Positions 1 to 6,490 of a stretch of DNA of 6,670 bases are shown here, piece after piece. The first letter of the stretch is position 1. Each line of letters begins with the position of its first letter. The notes under the pieces were generated by a model, which made no database searches, was not told the DNA's origin, and saw only the letters and a list, made by a program, of their open reading frames with translations. The position numbers and the translations under genes are program-made. Origin of the DNA: Gammaproteobacteria bacterium (lineage in GTDB: Bacteria > Pseudomonadota > Gammaproteobacteria > Methylococcales > Methylomonadaceae); NCBI GenBank assembly GCA_024276805.1, contig JAJRWJ010000071.1, positions 1 to 6,670 of the forward strand. Reading direction: 5' to 3'.

Positions 1-505
1 ACAGTCGGGTAGTCTGTATGCACTGCGTGAGGCAAGCCGGAACATCGTCGAAGCAATCAAGAGCGCCAAACATCTGCAAAAGAATTTGTCTAAAAGTGCA
101 TTGACAAACAATAGTTTTGTTATCGGGCAGTACGATAATATTCGTTATCAGCTGGCTCAGGTGATCAGGGAGCTCGATGTCTTCAGAAAAGGGGCGATGC
201 AGCAGGAACTGCCGCTGTTGGCTCTGGATAATCTGAGAATTCTCATCGAAGAACAGGACCAGCAAATGAATCAGGCCATCGACGGTCTGATCCGGGAGCA
301 AAAGATCACCCCGGAAGCTGGTACGTCGCTGATCAATGACAGTGCCTATATGTATGATATCAAGCAAAACCTGATCAACACGGCGGCATCCGTTTTTGTC
401 ATGAAGCGTCCTGAGGAAATGGCGGTGGAGCGGCAAATGACTCTGGATAAAGCCGAATTGCTGGATGTGCTGAGTCCTGACACACAAGCAACGACCAAAT
501 CCTGA
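1..505 (+). CDS. Na/Pi cotransporter family protein, C-terminal PhoU-like part (5' truncated by window)
   Basis: The frame is open from base 2, so the true start lies left of the window; 167 residues are visible before the TGA at 503-505. A TTG at 86 could be read as a start but would cut into a continuous helical domain. The visible part is soluble and almost all alpha-helical. It begins with the helix LYALREASRNIVEAIKSAKH, continues through heptad-like helices (IRYQLAQVIRELDVFRKG, LLALDNLRILIEEQDQQM) and ends in a polar tail (SPDTQATTKS). This resembles the cytoplasmic PhoU-like helical domain that follows the membrane part of Na+/phosphate symporters of the NptA/YjbB type, which move phosphate across the inner membrane. 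None of the membrane segments is in the window, so the transporter call rests on resemblance of the tail only. The next gene follows after 13 bp, suggesting co-transcription. Confidence 0.72.
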   Translation, partial: QSGSLYALREASRNIVEAIKSAKHLQKNLSKSALTNNSFVIGQYDNIRYQLAQVIRELDVFRKGAMQQELPLLALDNLRILIEEQDQQMNQAIDGLIREQKITPEAGTSLINDSAYMYDIKQNLINTAASVFVMKRPEEMAVERQMTLDKAELLDVLSPDTQATTKS

Positions 506-517
506 AGCGGCAGGCGG

Positions 518-757
518 ATGAAAAAGAAAAAACTACTGAAAAAACTGCAGAATTTTTTTGATCTGGATGAGCGCAGGAGAAATGCCCAGCGCCGGGATCT
601 GATCAAGATTCTTAAAAAATTGAAGATCAAGGAAAACAAGCTCAGGGCGGAATTGGCCGCAGAGACCAACCAGGAAAAGAAAGCGAAGCTGCACAAGGAA
701 CTGGATATCATTTATGCGCAGCGTAAAAAAGGCATCAAACTGCTCCGGGAGGATTGA
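518..757 (+). CDS. Small basic helical protein downstream of the Na/Pi cotransporter gene, function unknown
   Basis: A 79-residue protein with no recognised family. It starts at an ATG preceded by an AGGCGG-type ribosome binding site three bases upstream, which is closer than usual. It is extremely rich in Lys, Arg and Glu: it opens with MKKKKLLKKL, and the segment from about residue 16 to 75 is one long amphipathic helix with leucines and isoleucines at heptad-like intervals, so a coiled coil is likely. There is no signal peptide or membrane segment, so it should be cytoplasmic. The 13 bp gap to the upstream transporter gene implies one transcript and perhaps a role with the PhoU-like tail, for example as an accessory coiled-coil partner; that is inference. 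A hairpin 25 bp after the stop may end the operon. The frame is credible because of spacing, composition and an uninterrupted helix pattern, although lysine-rich short frames can occur by chance. Confidence 0.7.
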   Translation: MKKKKLLKKLQNFFDLDERRRNAQRRDLIKILKKLKIKENKLRAELAAETNQEKKAKLHKELDIIYAQRKKGIKLLRED

Positions 758-781
758 AACTGACGCAGTAACCGCCCCGAC

Positions 782-818
782 TGCAGTCATGCTCGATGGA
801 TGGGGCATGACTGCATTT
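782..818 (+). terminator. Hairpin between convergent genes, possible terminator
   Basis: An 11-bp perfect inverted repeat (TGCAGTCATGC at 782-792, GCATGACTGCA at 805-815) can extend by a G-U and a C-G pair to leave an 8-nt loop. It is followed on the + strand by only three T residues and then CGG, so as an intrinsic terminator it is weak. On the minus strand no T run follows. It sits 25 bp after the stop of the small basic protein and 22 bp past the stop of the convergent TAXI gene, the usual place for a shared terminator or a 3' RNA-stabilising hairpin. Confidence 0.5.
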
Positions 819-836
819 CGGCGGATGATTTTGTCG

Positions 837-2141
837 TCAGATATTCTGACTGTTGCCTTTCTTTTTTACCAGGTCGATATGCAGGAGCAGATTATAGAGC
901 TGATCCGCATAGGATAACGGCGTGTTGACCTTGATCACTTCCTCTTCTATCTGTGCCAGCCTGCGATTGAATTTTTCTTGTTGCTCGGGGGACAAGTGTC
1001 CGGAGAACGATTCATCGTCGATTTCCTGCAGTTCTTTATACCAGCGATAGATTCTGGATCTGACCCGCCAGCGGTAGAGTGGTGGCATTACCTTGAACAG
1101 GGGGAACAGCAGGGCCAGCATCGGGATCAGGAAAACCATCATGCGGTCGATGAAGATCGCGGCCCAAAAAGGCAGGTAACGCATCAAAAAAGGCGGGCCA
1201 ACCTTGTAAAAACGCTCGGCAACTTCGCTGAGCGGGAAGGCGGTAAGCTGCGACGAAGGGAAGGTGTTCGGCGGAGAAAACAGATTCGCCCCCTTGTGGA
1301 TTTTTTTTGCGGCACGCAGGAACAGTACGATCAGTGCCGAATGAAAGTCTTCGCGCACGACCAGATTTGCTGCCGGCGCCAGCATTTCTATTGGTCTTGG
1401 AGGAATATTGCTGTGCAGGTCGATAATGCCCTCGGGCAGTGTCACCTTGGAAAGGTATGGCAGCAGTCTGTTGTATGCATCGGCCCGGTACAGGCTCAGA
1501 AGGCGTACCTCCGGGTCGTGCAACAGTGTTTGTATTGCCCCGGCCTTCGCGGAGGAAACGAACAGTGCGGCATCGATTTTATGCCGGCTCAGGCTTTCTG
1601 CAGCCTGCAGTCCCGATAACGGCAGCAAATCGGTGTTCTCCTGATCGACATGATTGGGCGCCAGCAGTTGTTTCGATGCAAGTCGGGTACCGCTTCCCAT
1701 GGGGCCGATCGCGACATGCAGACCGATAAAATCGGCAAGATTTTTAGCCTGAACCTGTTTGTTGATGAAAATCCAGACGGGTTCGTAATAGAGGCTGCCC
1801 AATGAAACCAGGATGTCATCGGCTTCAGCAAGATTTCCCGCGCCTCCCTGGACGAAAGCGATGTCGGCTTTTTTCTCCAGCAGCAGCGCGATATTGTTTT
1901 TCGAGCCGGAGCTCGTCTTGATTTCGACTGTGATGCCCTCTCGGGCGAGCTCATCGCGGTATCTTTCGGCAAATTGATAATAGGCGCCATTTTTCGACCC
2001 TGTGGCGATGATGATGTGTTTTGGTGGCGCCGGAGAGACAAACTGTGCGGCAACCCAGAAGCCTGCAACGATCAAGACAATGGCGGGAGTGAAAGTAAAG
2101 ATGAGTTCTTTGAAAGAGCGACTTGTGCGTTTGCCAGTCAT
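837..2141 (-). CDS. TAXI family (TRAP-associated) solute-binding protein, membrane-tethered, orphan
   Basis: A 434-residue protein. Residues 14-34 form a hydrophobic segment with no clear signal-peptidase site, so it probably stays as an anchor. The TAXI/NMT1-like periplasmic domain follows at about 42-315, with the family-type opening IIIATGSKNGAYYQFAERY (43-61), the FVQGGAGN segment (96-103) and a GSGTRLAS loop (149-156). A second hydrophobic stretch (about 324-348) is followed by an Arg-rich positive patch and a charged helical tail (about 356-434), expected in the cytoplasm. Secreted TAXI proteins are usually near 320 residues, so the second membrane segment and tail are extra. Classical TAXI proteins feed a DctM-type permease; none is visible here, so transport partner and ligand are unknown. 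The ATG start has AGGGA 7 bases upstream, and a sigma70-like promoter lies just before it, so it can be expressed separately from the large gene upstream. Confidence 0.82.
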   Translation of the reverse strand: MTGKRTSRSFKELIFTFTPAIVLIVAGFWVAAQFVSPAPPKHIIIATGSKNGAYYQFAERYRDELAREGITVEIKTSSGSKNNIALLLEKKADIAFVQGGAGNLAEADDILVSLGSLYYEPVWIFINKQVQAKNLADFIGLHVAIGPMGSGTRLASKQLLAPNHVDQENTDLLPLSGLQAAESLSRHKIDAALFVSSAKAGAIQTLLHDPEVRLLSLYRADAYNRLLPYLSKVTLPEGIIDLHSNIPPRPIEMLAPAANLVVREDFHSALIVLFLRAAKKIHKGANLFSPPNTFPSSQLTAFPLSEVAERFYKVGPPFLMRYLPFWAAIFIDRMMVFLIPMLALLFPLFKVMPPLYRWRVRSRIYRWYKELQEIDDESFSGHLSPEQQEKFNRRLAQIEEEVIKVNTPLSYADQLYNLLLHIDLVKKKGNSQNI

Positions 2142-2170
2142 CTGTCTGTCCCTGAAGAAGAAAAACTCCG

Positions 2171-2199
2171 AATCTAAGTAAATTTACAGGAACTGTCAA
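2171..2199 (-). promoter_or_regulatory. Sigma70-type promoter for the TAXI protein gene
   Basis: Read on the minus strand, a perfect -35 box TTGACA (2194-2199) is followed after exactly 17 bases by TAGATT (2171-2176), which matches 4 of 6 positions of the -10 consensus. Transcription would begin near 2164, giving a leader of about 23 nt containing the AGGGA ribosome binding site. The spacer holds the 10-bp palindrome GTAAATTTAC (2178-2187), which could be an operator or simply AT-rich spacer DNA. The promoter lies in the 184-bp gap between two same-strand genes. Confidence 0.65.
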
Positions 2200-2246
2200 C
2201 TGTCTGTTTATATTTGTTGAAAATGACTTGCAATGAAGTTCTGAAT

Positions 2247-2303
2247 ATCCTGTCCGGAAATAAGGGCGTAAGGTAAAACAGGATGATTCATGATTGACAG
2301 GAT
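2247..2303 (-). repeat. Repeated and inverted ATCCTGT/ACAGGAT heptamers in the intergenic gap
   Basis: ACAGGAT occurs twice as a direct repeat on the + strand (2278-2284 and 2297-2303), and its complement ATCCTGT occurs at 2247-2253. In the minus-strand RNA downstream of the large gene's stop, either upstream copy can pair with the single downstream copy. The distal pairing extends to 8 bp (ATCCTGTC with GACAGGAT). The structures are mutually exclusive. No T run follows, so this is not a clear intrinsic terminator. The rest of the gap holds the TAXI promoter. Confidence 0.35.
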
Positions 2304-2325
2304 CTACTGGTCAGGGGCCATGCCA

Positions 2326-5300
2326 TTATGCTTTGCCCAGGTCCTCCAGCAAACCTGGTTTGGCGATACCCCAGCCCTGTGCATAGTCGACGCCGATTTC
2401 CTTTAGAAGCTCTTGAATCTGCCGGTTTTCCACATATTCAGCGATAGTTTCCAGGCCCAGGGAGTGCGCGATTTCATTCATGGACTTGACCATGGCGGCA
2501 TCGGTGCTGCTGTTGAGGATATCCTTGATGAATGCACCGTCTATTTTCAGGTAATCGACGTTCAGGTTCTTCAGGTAGGAATAGGAGGAATAGCCAGTGC
2601 CAAAATCATCCAGGGAAAATTTGCAGCCAAAGCGCTTGATTTCACTTATAAAATTTTCTACATGGACAAGGCTGTCCGCGGCCACGGTTTCGGTGATTTC
2701 AAAGGTGATTTTTTCAACAGCGAATGCCGCGCTGTCCAGACTTTGTATGAGGAAGTCTAAAAAGTCTTCGGTATTAAACGATTGTCCGGACAGATTGATG
2801 GAGAAACCGCCAAAAGTCTCGAATAAACTGTGATTCTGTGCAATCCAGCTGAAAACTGTCTGTATGACCCAGCGGTCTACTTCCGGCATGCGCTGGTTGT
2901 GTTCCACGGCGGGGATGAAATCATCAGGGGCGATGATGCCCCCGTGCCGGTCCCTGATGCCCAGCAGGATTTCGTAATGCGTATGCTGGTTTTTCTGTGG
3001 GTCGACCGGAGCGATCATCTGGCAGCGGGCGAACAGGCGGTTTTCCGACAGGACTTTGTCGATTTGTCCTGCCCAGTTATGGATATGGTTTTGCTCCTGC
3101 AGGCGTTGGTTGCCTTGTTCATAGATCTGGATATGGTTGTGACCGGCACGTTTTGCGGAAAGACAGGCGGCATCGGCTTTGATCATTATTTTGTCGATAT
3201 GGCAGTCGCTGCCGGAAAAGGGTACTATGCCGGTGCTGACGGCAATGGGATAGCTTTTGTCCTGCCATTCGAAGTGACAATGGTTGATCTGGTCACGCAG
3301 TGTTTTGATGATTTCATAGCCTTTTTCCGAAGAGCAATGCTGCAGCAGCATGGCAAATGTCTTGTCGCCGATTCGGGCGAATAATTGTTCATCGATGAGC
3401 CGGCTCTGAACATAGTCGGCGAAGCGTCTCAGCAACTTGTCGCCGGCATCCAACCCGCAGGTGTTGGTTATGATTCGAAAATTCTGTATTTCAATGTAAC
3501 AGAGTATGTGCTGCGTTCCTTTCAGGCTGGATATTTCACGCTGGAATTGTCTGACAAATTCCTTTCTGTTGGCCAGTTTGGTTATCGGGTCATGGGTGGC
3601 ATTGTAAACGAGCTTTTCATGCATTTTCTCCAGCATGGAATGGGTTGCCCGGTCCATCAATGGCACATCCAGGCTTTCGGTCCTTCTGGCGCTTCCACAG
3701 TGCATTTTTTCGGCAAGTGTTTCCGGATTCAACTCCAGTCTTTTTTCCCCCTTGCGATTGACGAAAACGAATAATTCTGGGGTCTTGCCAATCCAGATCA
3801 GTTTCAGCGGTTCAGGATCCTGCCTGCCGAAGGAAAATTCCATCCAGTCACCGACTTTCAGTTGTGCGACCAGTTCGCTCCAGATATCTCCAGTAATGCT
3901 ATCGTGTTCTTCGTCATGTGGCTTCTGTGGCGCAATATCGATCATCGTCACGGCCTTCCTGGCTGGCGGTTGTCCTGTTCCCAGCAGACAGGCGGATAAT
4001 TCCTCGATGATTTGATCGTGGACAAAGGAATTGGCGCAGACGGTGGTCAATTCGCTGTCGATAAAATCCAATGCCTCGTGAATGGCGTTGCTATGGGCAG
4101 CGCCAAGGAAGTTTTGATTGTCGAACCAGGAAAGCAGTTGATCGATGATGACTAGTTTGCGTTGCTGATCTGCTGGTGGCTGGTCATTGTTCAATTCCCC
4201 AAGCACCAACAGGTGCTGCCAGCCTGCCAACAGCAGTTTTTGCACTATTGTCGGGATGGATCTCCCGGCAATGCGTTGATCGATTTCGGACTGTATTTTT
4301 TGTCTGGCCTCTGCCAGCGCCTGTTTGCCTTCACAAATCGCGATGACGCGGTTGATATTCGCTGCTCTTACCTTGTCGGCAGGGGCTGTAATTGCCTTGA
4401 GCTGTTGGTCGACTTCCGTGAATATGGCCGGATTGTCGCCAGCCTCCTGAACAATACGGGAAGTCAGTCGATCCACTGTCGCCCTGATTTTCTGGTTTTG
4501 TACGCCATGGCTGGCGACTATTTCCCCTTCTACAGCTTCAAGCTGGTTGAGAACATTGCGCGCGGGATGGTTTTCCTTGTTCAAAAACCCGGAATCCAGC
4601 ATGGTTTGCGCCAATAGCGGTACATGGATTTTTTGCAGGAATTCCCTGAAGCCGGTGGAAAGGGTGACATCTTTCAACAACGTTTCAAAAAGGCGGGCAT
4701 AGACTTGCAATGTGTTTGCATCATTGACCGAGAGTGTTTTATTACTGCCGGACAGATTTTCCAGGGTGCCGAGAAATTGTTGTTGCAGGTTTTTTGCATC
4801 CCAGTGTTCATGAATGGCTGGCTGAATAATCTGCAGTTGACTGAGAGCTGTCGCTATTTCTTTTCTGGAATAGGCATTCTGACTGTGTGTGGCAGTATGA
4901 TCATGTTCCTGTGCCAATGGATAATTGACAGGATTGGTGGCGCTGGCAATGGCTGATGACTGTTCATTCAATGTCAGCAGGTTGCCCACGGTTTGCACGA
5001 CTGACTGTTGGGCGTGGGGCTGTGCCGTCGTTTGTCTGAAGGGGAGGATGTTGTCCTCCGGTGGAGATGATTGCGGTTCCTCTGTTTCGGTCGCGTTTGC
5101 AGATGCATCGGCAGGGCGCCTGGGTCGAGCTGTTTTTCCTGGCTGTTCGGGCCGGGGGGTAATGAACTGCGGGGCGCCATGCCCGGTCAGTGCTTGATCG
5201 AACTGGCGGTACAGATTGTCCAGGTGGGTGCAGAGGGTAGTTTCGAAGGCGCGATAGAAGATACTTCTGAGATGATTGTTATCAGTGACATCAAAGATTG

Positions 5301-6165
5301 CTGCTCTAAAGCTGTCGCATATTTTTTCCGGACTGACGGGGTTGATGCTGATTTGTAGCGGCGAATTGATCAGGTGGTGTAATTTTTTTTCCAGAATGTG
5401 GAGTTGAGTCTCATAGCGTGTTTCCAGGTTTTTGATGACCGCGGAAAGATTCAGCCAGTCTTCGAAATCATCCTTGTCAATCAGGGCCAGCGGCATCGAA
5501 CCATCATCGACGGAAACAGCGTCATTTTTTGTTACAGTATCAAAAATGGCCTGGCATTCGAGCAGCATAGCCTTGTCAAATGAATCGCCAATCGATTTCC
5601 TGGCGAGTTTCAAGCTGCTGCCTGCTTTCTCACAGGCGTTCTGATCAGCAAAGCTTTCAGCCGTTTCGGAGGCTCTGTTCAGTGTATCATCGATATGACG
5701 AAAAAAATCACTGCTGATTTGCGGCAGATGTTCCTCGAGGATGGCAAGCAGCGATTCCTGCAGTGGTTTTTGTTTGTTCGGGGAGAGGCTGGCAGCAAGA
5801 TAAACGTCTCTGGCGGAACATTGAGCGTCAGTTTTCGCCAGTTTCTGCAAGGCGGCCAGTGCTGCGTCTGGTTTTGCATGAAAAGCCACGCCAACGCCAC
5901 TGGCGCAAACGCGCACAATTTGTGCCGATACGCAATATTGATCCTTGCTTTCGTTTCCGGTCGAAAAATTGACCTGAACATGCTGATCCAGCCAGGCAGC
6001 ATTTTTTTTATGGACCGCCGGTATCTCCAGAAACATTCCTCCCGAGCAGAAGTCCAGAATGATGCTGGGGAACGAAATCGATGCCTCGCTGACCAGGACG
6101 GCGTCAAGCTTCAAGTTGTAGCGTTGATAGCGGCGGCGTTCAGCTTTGCCAATAGTTTCTGTCAT
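2326..6165 (-). CDS. PilZ-DUF1631-GGDEF-EAL protein, probable c-di-GMP phosphodiesterase or effector
   Basis: A 1279-residue cytoplasmic protein with no signal peptide or membrane helix. Domains in order: PilZ-like at 1-105 (R11xxxR15; D38FCSGG43, where the usual DxSxxG has Cys for Ser); DUF1631-type helical region at about 120-330 and 430-845, split by a Pro/Ala/Gln/Ser-rich linker (about 331-430) and ending in a VGDWMEF...FVNRKGEKRLEL segment typical of that family; GGDEF at about 852-1016, with GDKTF (933-937) in place of GGDEF and the metal-binding Asp positions altered (E892, Q894); EAL at about 1030-1275. By spacing to RocR-type enzymes, E1065, N1124, E1156, E1159, D1186, D1187, K1207, E1243 and Q1263 are all present, but the Arg four after the first Glu is G1069. 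Cyclase activity is therefore unlikely; c-di-GMP hydrolysis or binding is likely. The ATG start directly precedes the PilZ motif but has only a weak GCGG-type ribosome binding site; the next Met (44) would break the domain. Confidence 0.9.
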   Translation of the reverse strand: MTETIGKAERRRYQRYNLKLDAVLVSEASISFPSIILDFCSGGMFLEIPAVHKKNAAWLDQHVQVNFSTGNESKDQYCVSAQIVRVCASGVGVAFHAKPDAALAALQKLAKTDAQCSARDVYLAASLSPNKQKPLQESLLAILEEHLPQISSDFFRHIDDTLNRASETAESFADQNACEKAGSSLKLARKSIGDSFDKAMLLECQAIFDTVTKNDAVSVDDGSMPLALIDKDDFEDWLNLSAVIKNLETRYETQLHILEKKLHHLINSPLQISINPVSPEKICDSFRAAIFDVTDNNHLRSIFYRAFETTLCTHLDNLYRQFDQALTGHGAPQFITPRPEQPGKTARPRRPADASANATETEEPQSSPPEDNILPFRQTTAQPHAQQSVVQTVGNLLTLNEQSSAIASATNPVNYPLAQEHDHTATHSQNAYSRKEIATALSQLQIIQPAIHEHWDAKNLQQQFLGTLENLSGSNKTLSVNDANTLQVYARLFETLLKDVTLSTGFREFLQKIHVPLLAQTMLDSGFLNKENHPARNVLNQLEAVEGEIVASHGVQNQKIRATVDRLTSRIVQEAGDNPAIFTEVDQQLKAITAPADKVRAANINRVIAICEGKQALAEARQKIQSEIDQRIAGRSIPTIVQKLLLAGWQHLLVLGELNNDQPPADQQRKLVIIDQLLSWFDNQNFLGAAHSNAIHEALDFIDSELTTVCANSFVHDQIIEELSACLLGTGQPPARKAVTMIDIAPQKPHDEEHDSITGDIWSELVAQLKVGDWMEFSFGRQDPEPLKLIWIGKTPELFVFVNRKGEKRLELNPETLAEKMHCGSARRTESLDVPLMDRATHSMLEKMHEKLVYNATHDPITKLANRKEFVRQFQREISSLKGTQHILCYIEIQNFRIITNTCGLDAGDKLLRRFADYVQSRLIDEQLFARIGDKTFAMLLQHCSSEKGYEIIKTLRDQINHCHFEWQDKSYPIAVSTGIVPFSGSDCHIDKIMIKADAACLSAKRAGHNHIQIYEQGNQRLQEQNHIHNWAGQIDKVLSENRLFARCQMIAPVDPQKNQHTHYEILLGIRDRHGGIIAPDDFIPAVEHNQRMPEVDRWVIQTVFSWIAQNHSLFETFGGFSINLSGQSFNTEDFLDFLIQSLDSAAFAVEKITFEITETVAADSLVHVENFISEIKRFGCKFSLDDFGTGYSSYSYLKNLNVDYLKIDGAFIKDILNSSTDAAMVKSMNEIAHSLGLETIAEYVENRQIQELLKEIGVDYAQGWGIAKPGLLEDLGKA

Positions 6166-6205
6166 CCGCGATAAAAACTTATAATTACTAAGGGATTGAT
6201 GGGTA

Positions 6206-6218
6206 GGGAATAATTCCC
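6206..6218. promoter_or_regulatory. Palindrome in the leader of the c-di-GMP gene
   Basis: A perfect 13-bp palindrome, GGGAAT-A-ATTCCC, lies 41 bp upstream of the ATG of the large gene. As DNA it could be an operator; as minus-strand RNA it folds to a 5-bp hairpin with a TTA loop upstream of the weak ribosome binding site. No known regulator site is recognised. Confidence 0.35.
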
Positions 6219-6234
6219 CGAAGCTATGGTTTTA

Positions 6235-6240
6235 AATATA
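6235..6240 (-). promoter_or_regulatory. Possible -10 box for the c-di-GMP gene
   Basis: On the minus strand TATATT (5 of 6 matches to TATAAT) lies about 70 bases upstream of the start codon. No convincing -35 hexamer is found 16-18 bases further upstream (the bases there read TCCACG or similar), and the TGn extension is absent. If real, the promoter would need an activator. The transcript would include the 6206-6218 palindrome. Confidence 0.22.
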
Positions 6241-6321
6241 GTAGGAAATGCAGGCAACGTGGAATTTCAAGCAAATCGATGCTGTACCTGAAGGGATGAT
6301 AAAAACGTAGCGAGGAGGTGC

Positions 6322-6347
6322 GACAATTTGTCACATTTTTTTATGTG
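6322..6347. promoter_or_regulatory. Two adjacent inverted repeats upstream of the small RNA promoter
   Basis: GACAA-T-TTGTC (6322-6332) is directly followed by CACAT-TTTTTT-ATGTG (6332-6347). They sit between the large divergent gene and the extended -10 box at 6356. The first is centred about 43 bases before the predicted + strand start, a usual place for an activator site; the second overlaps the -35 zone. The binding protein is unknown. Confidence 0.35.
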
Positions 6348-6355
6348 GGAACAGC

Positions 6356-6364
6356 TGCTATAGT
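6356..6364 (+). promoter_or_regulatory. Extended -10 promoter for the small RNA candidate
   Basis: TGCTATAGT matches the extended -10 pattern TGnTATAAT at 8 of the 9 positions (N counted as a match). The -35 zone 17 bases upstream is a T run with little resemblance to TTGACA; a better TTGTCA at 6328-6333 is 25 bases away, too far to pair with it. Extended -10 promoters can work without a good -35. Predicted start is about 6370. Confidence 0.45.
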
Positions 6365-6370
6365 AGACAG

Positions 6371-6463
6371 TAACTTCATTGGCTTTTGCCAATATGAATT
6401 GCAAGTTTTGCGTTATATCTTCCTAAAATATTATTCGAGGCGATTTCAGATCGCCTTTTTTTT
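6371..6463 (+). ncRNA. Candidate intergenic small RNA, about 93 nt, three hairpins
   Basis: No family is recognised. From the predicted start after the extended -10 box, the RNA would contain a 5' hairpin (6375-6398; TTCAT with ATGAA outside, TGGC with GCCA inside, TTTT loop, two-base bulge), a small GCAA/TTGC hairpin (6401-6411), an unpaired AU-rich stretch (6412-6438) with UCUUCCU, and a GC-rich terminator stem with eight U residues. A single-stranded stretch before a U-tailed terminator is the usual layout of Hfq-dependent small RNAs, and UCUUCCU is complementary to Shine-Dalgarno-like AGGAAGA, so base pairing with target leaders is possible. No + strand coding gene ends here that would need this terminator. 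Alternative: it is a leader with attenuator for a gene to the right. The promoter is weaker evidence than the terminator, so the 5' end is uncertain. Confidence 0.5.
6439..6463 (+). terminator. Strong Rho-independent terminator
   Basis: The stem GGCGAT (6439-6444) and ATCGCC (6450-6455) encloses a 5-nt loop, TTCAG, and is followed at once by eight T residues (6456-6463). An extra A-U pair can form at the base. It works only on the + strand; on the minus strand no T run follows. It is the firmest sign that a + strand transcript ends in this otherwise gene-free area. Confidence 0.85.
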
Positions 6464-6477
6464 GCGCGTGTATTTTT

Positions 6478-6488
6478 GGGGGGGGGGG
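6478..6488 (+). repeat. Run of 11 G residues
   Basis: An uninterrupted 11-G tract, preceded by five T residues, 15 bp after the terminator. Such tracts slip during replication and serve as phase-variation switches in some bacteria. Here it lies within a + strand frame open to the right edge, and also before the later candidate starts, so it could act in coding or promoter DNA. Length errors in sequencing are common at such runs. Confidence 0.8.
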
Positions 6489-6490
6489 CG

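Noticed and set aside
978..1619. A 213-codon + strand frame opposite the TAXI gene
   Set aside because: The minus strand carries a complete TAXI protein with recognisable motifs, a ribosome binding site and a promoter; the + frame is Gln/Arg-rich and has no family resemblance.
2208..2291. A 27-residue minus-strand frame starting MNHPVLPYAL between the two large minus-strand genes
   Set aside because: It has no ribosome binding site, overlaps the ATCCTGT repeats, ends just before the -35 box of the TAXI promoter, and resembles nothing known. A chance frame is more likely.
2830..3384. A 184-codon + strand frame opposite the large gene
   Set aside because: It is the antisense of the GGDEF-EAL coding region, which has clear family motifs. 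The + frame has no family features and is a shadow of codon bias.
5998..6010. Long T/A homopolymer runs inside the large gene (here and near 5380) as possible frameshift sites
   Set aside because: The protein reads through them without losing domain continuity on either side, so nothing indicates programmed slippage or a sequencing frameshift.
6348..6360. Possible sigma54 promoter (GG...GC) upstream of the small RNA candidate
   Set aside because: The GG and GC doublets are separated by 8 rather than 10 bases, so the -24/-12 spacing does not fit.
6343..6363. Short frame starting ATG TGG GAA after a strong AGGAGG at 6312-6317
   Set aside because: It ends after six codons (TAG at 6361-6363) and the AGGAGG is about 25 bases from the ATG, too far for normal initiation; the purine run is probably coincidental.
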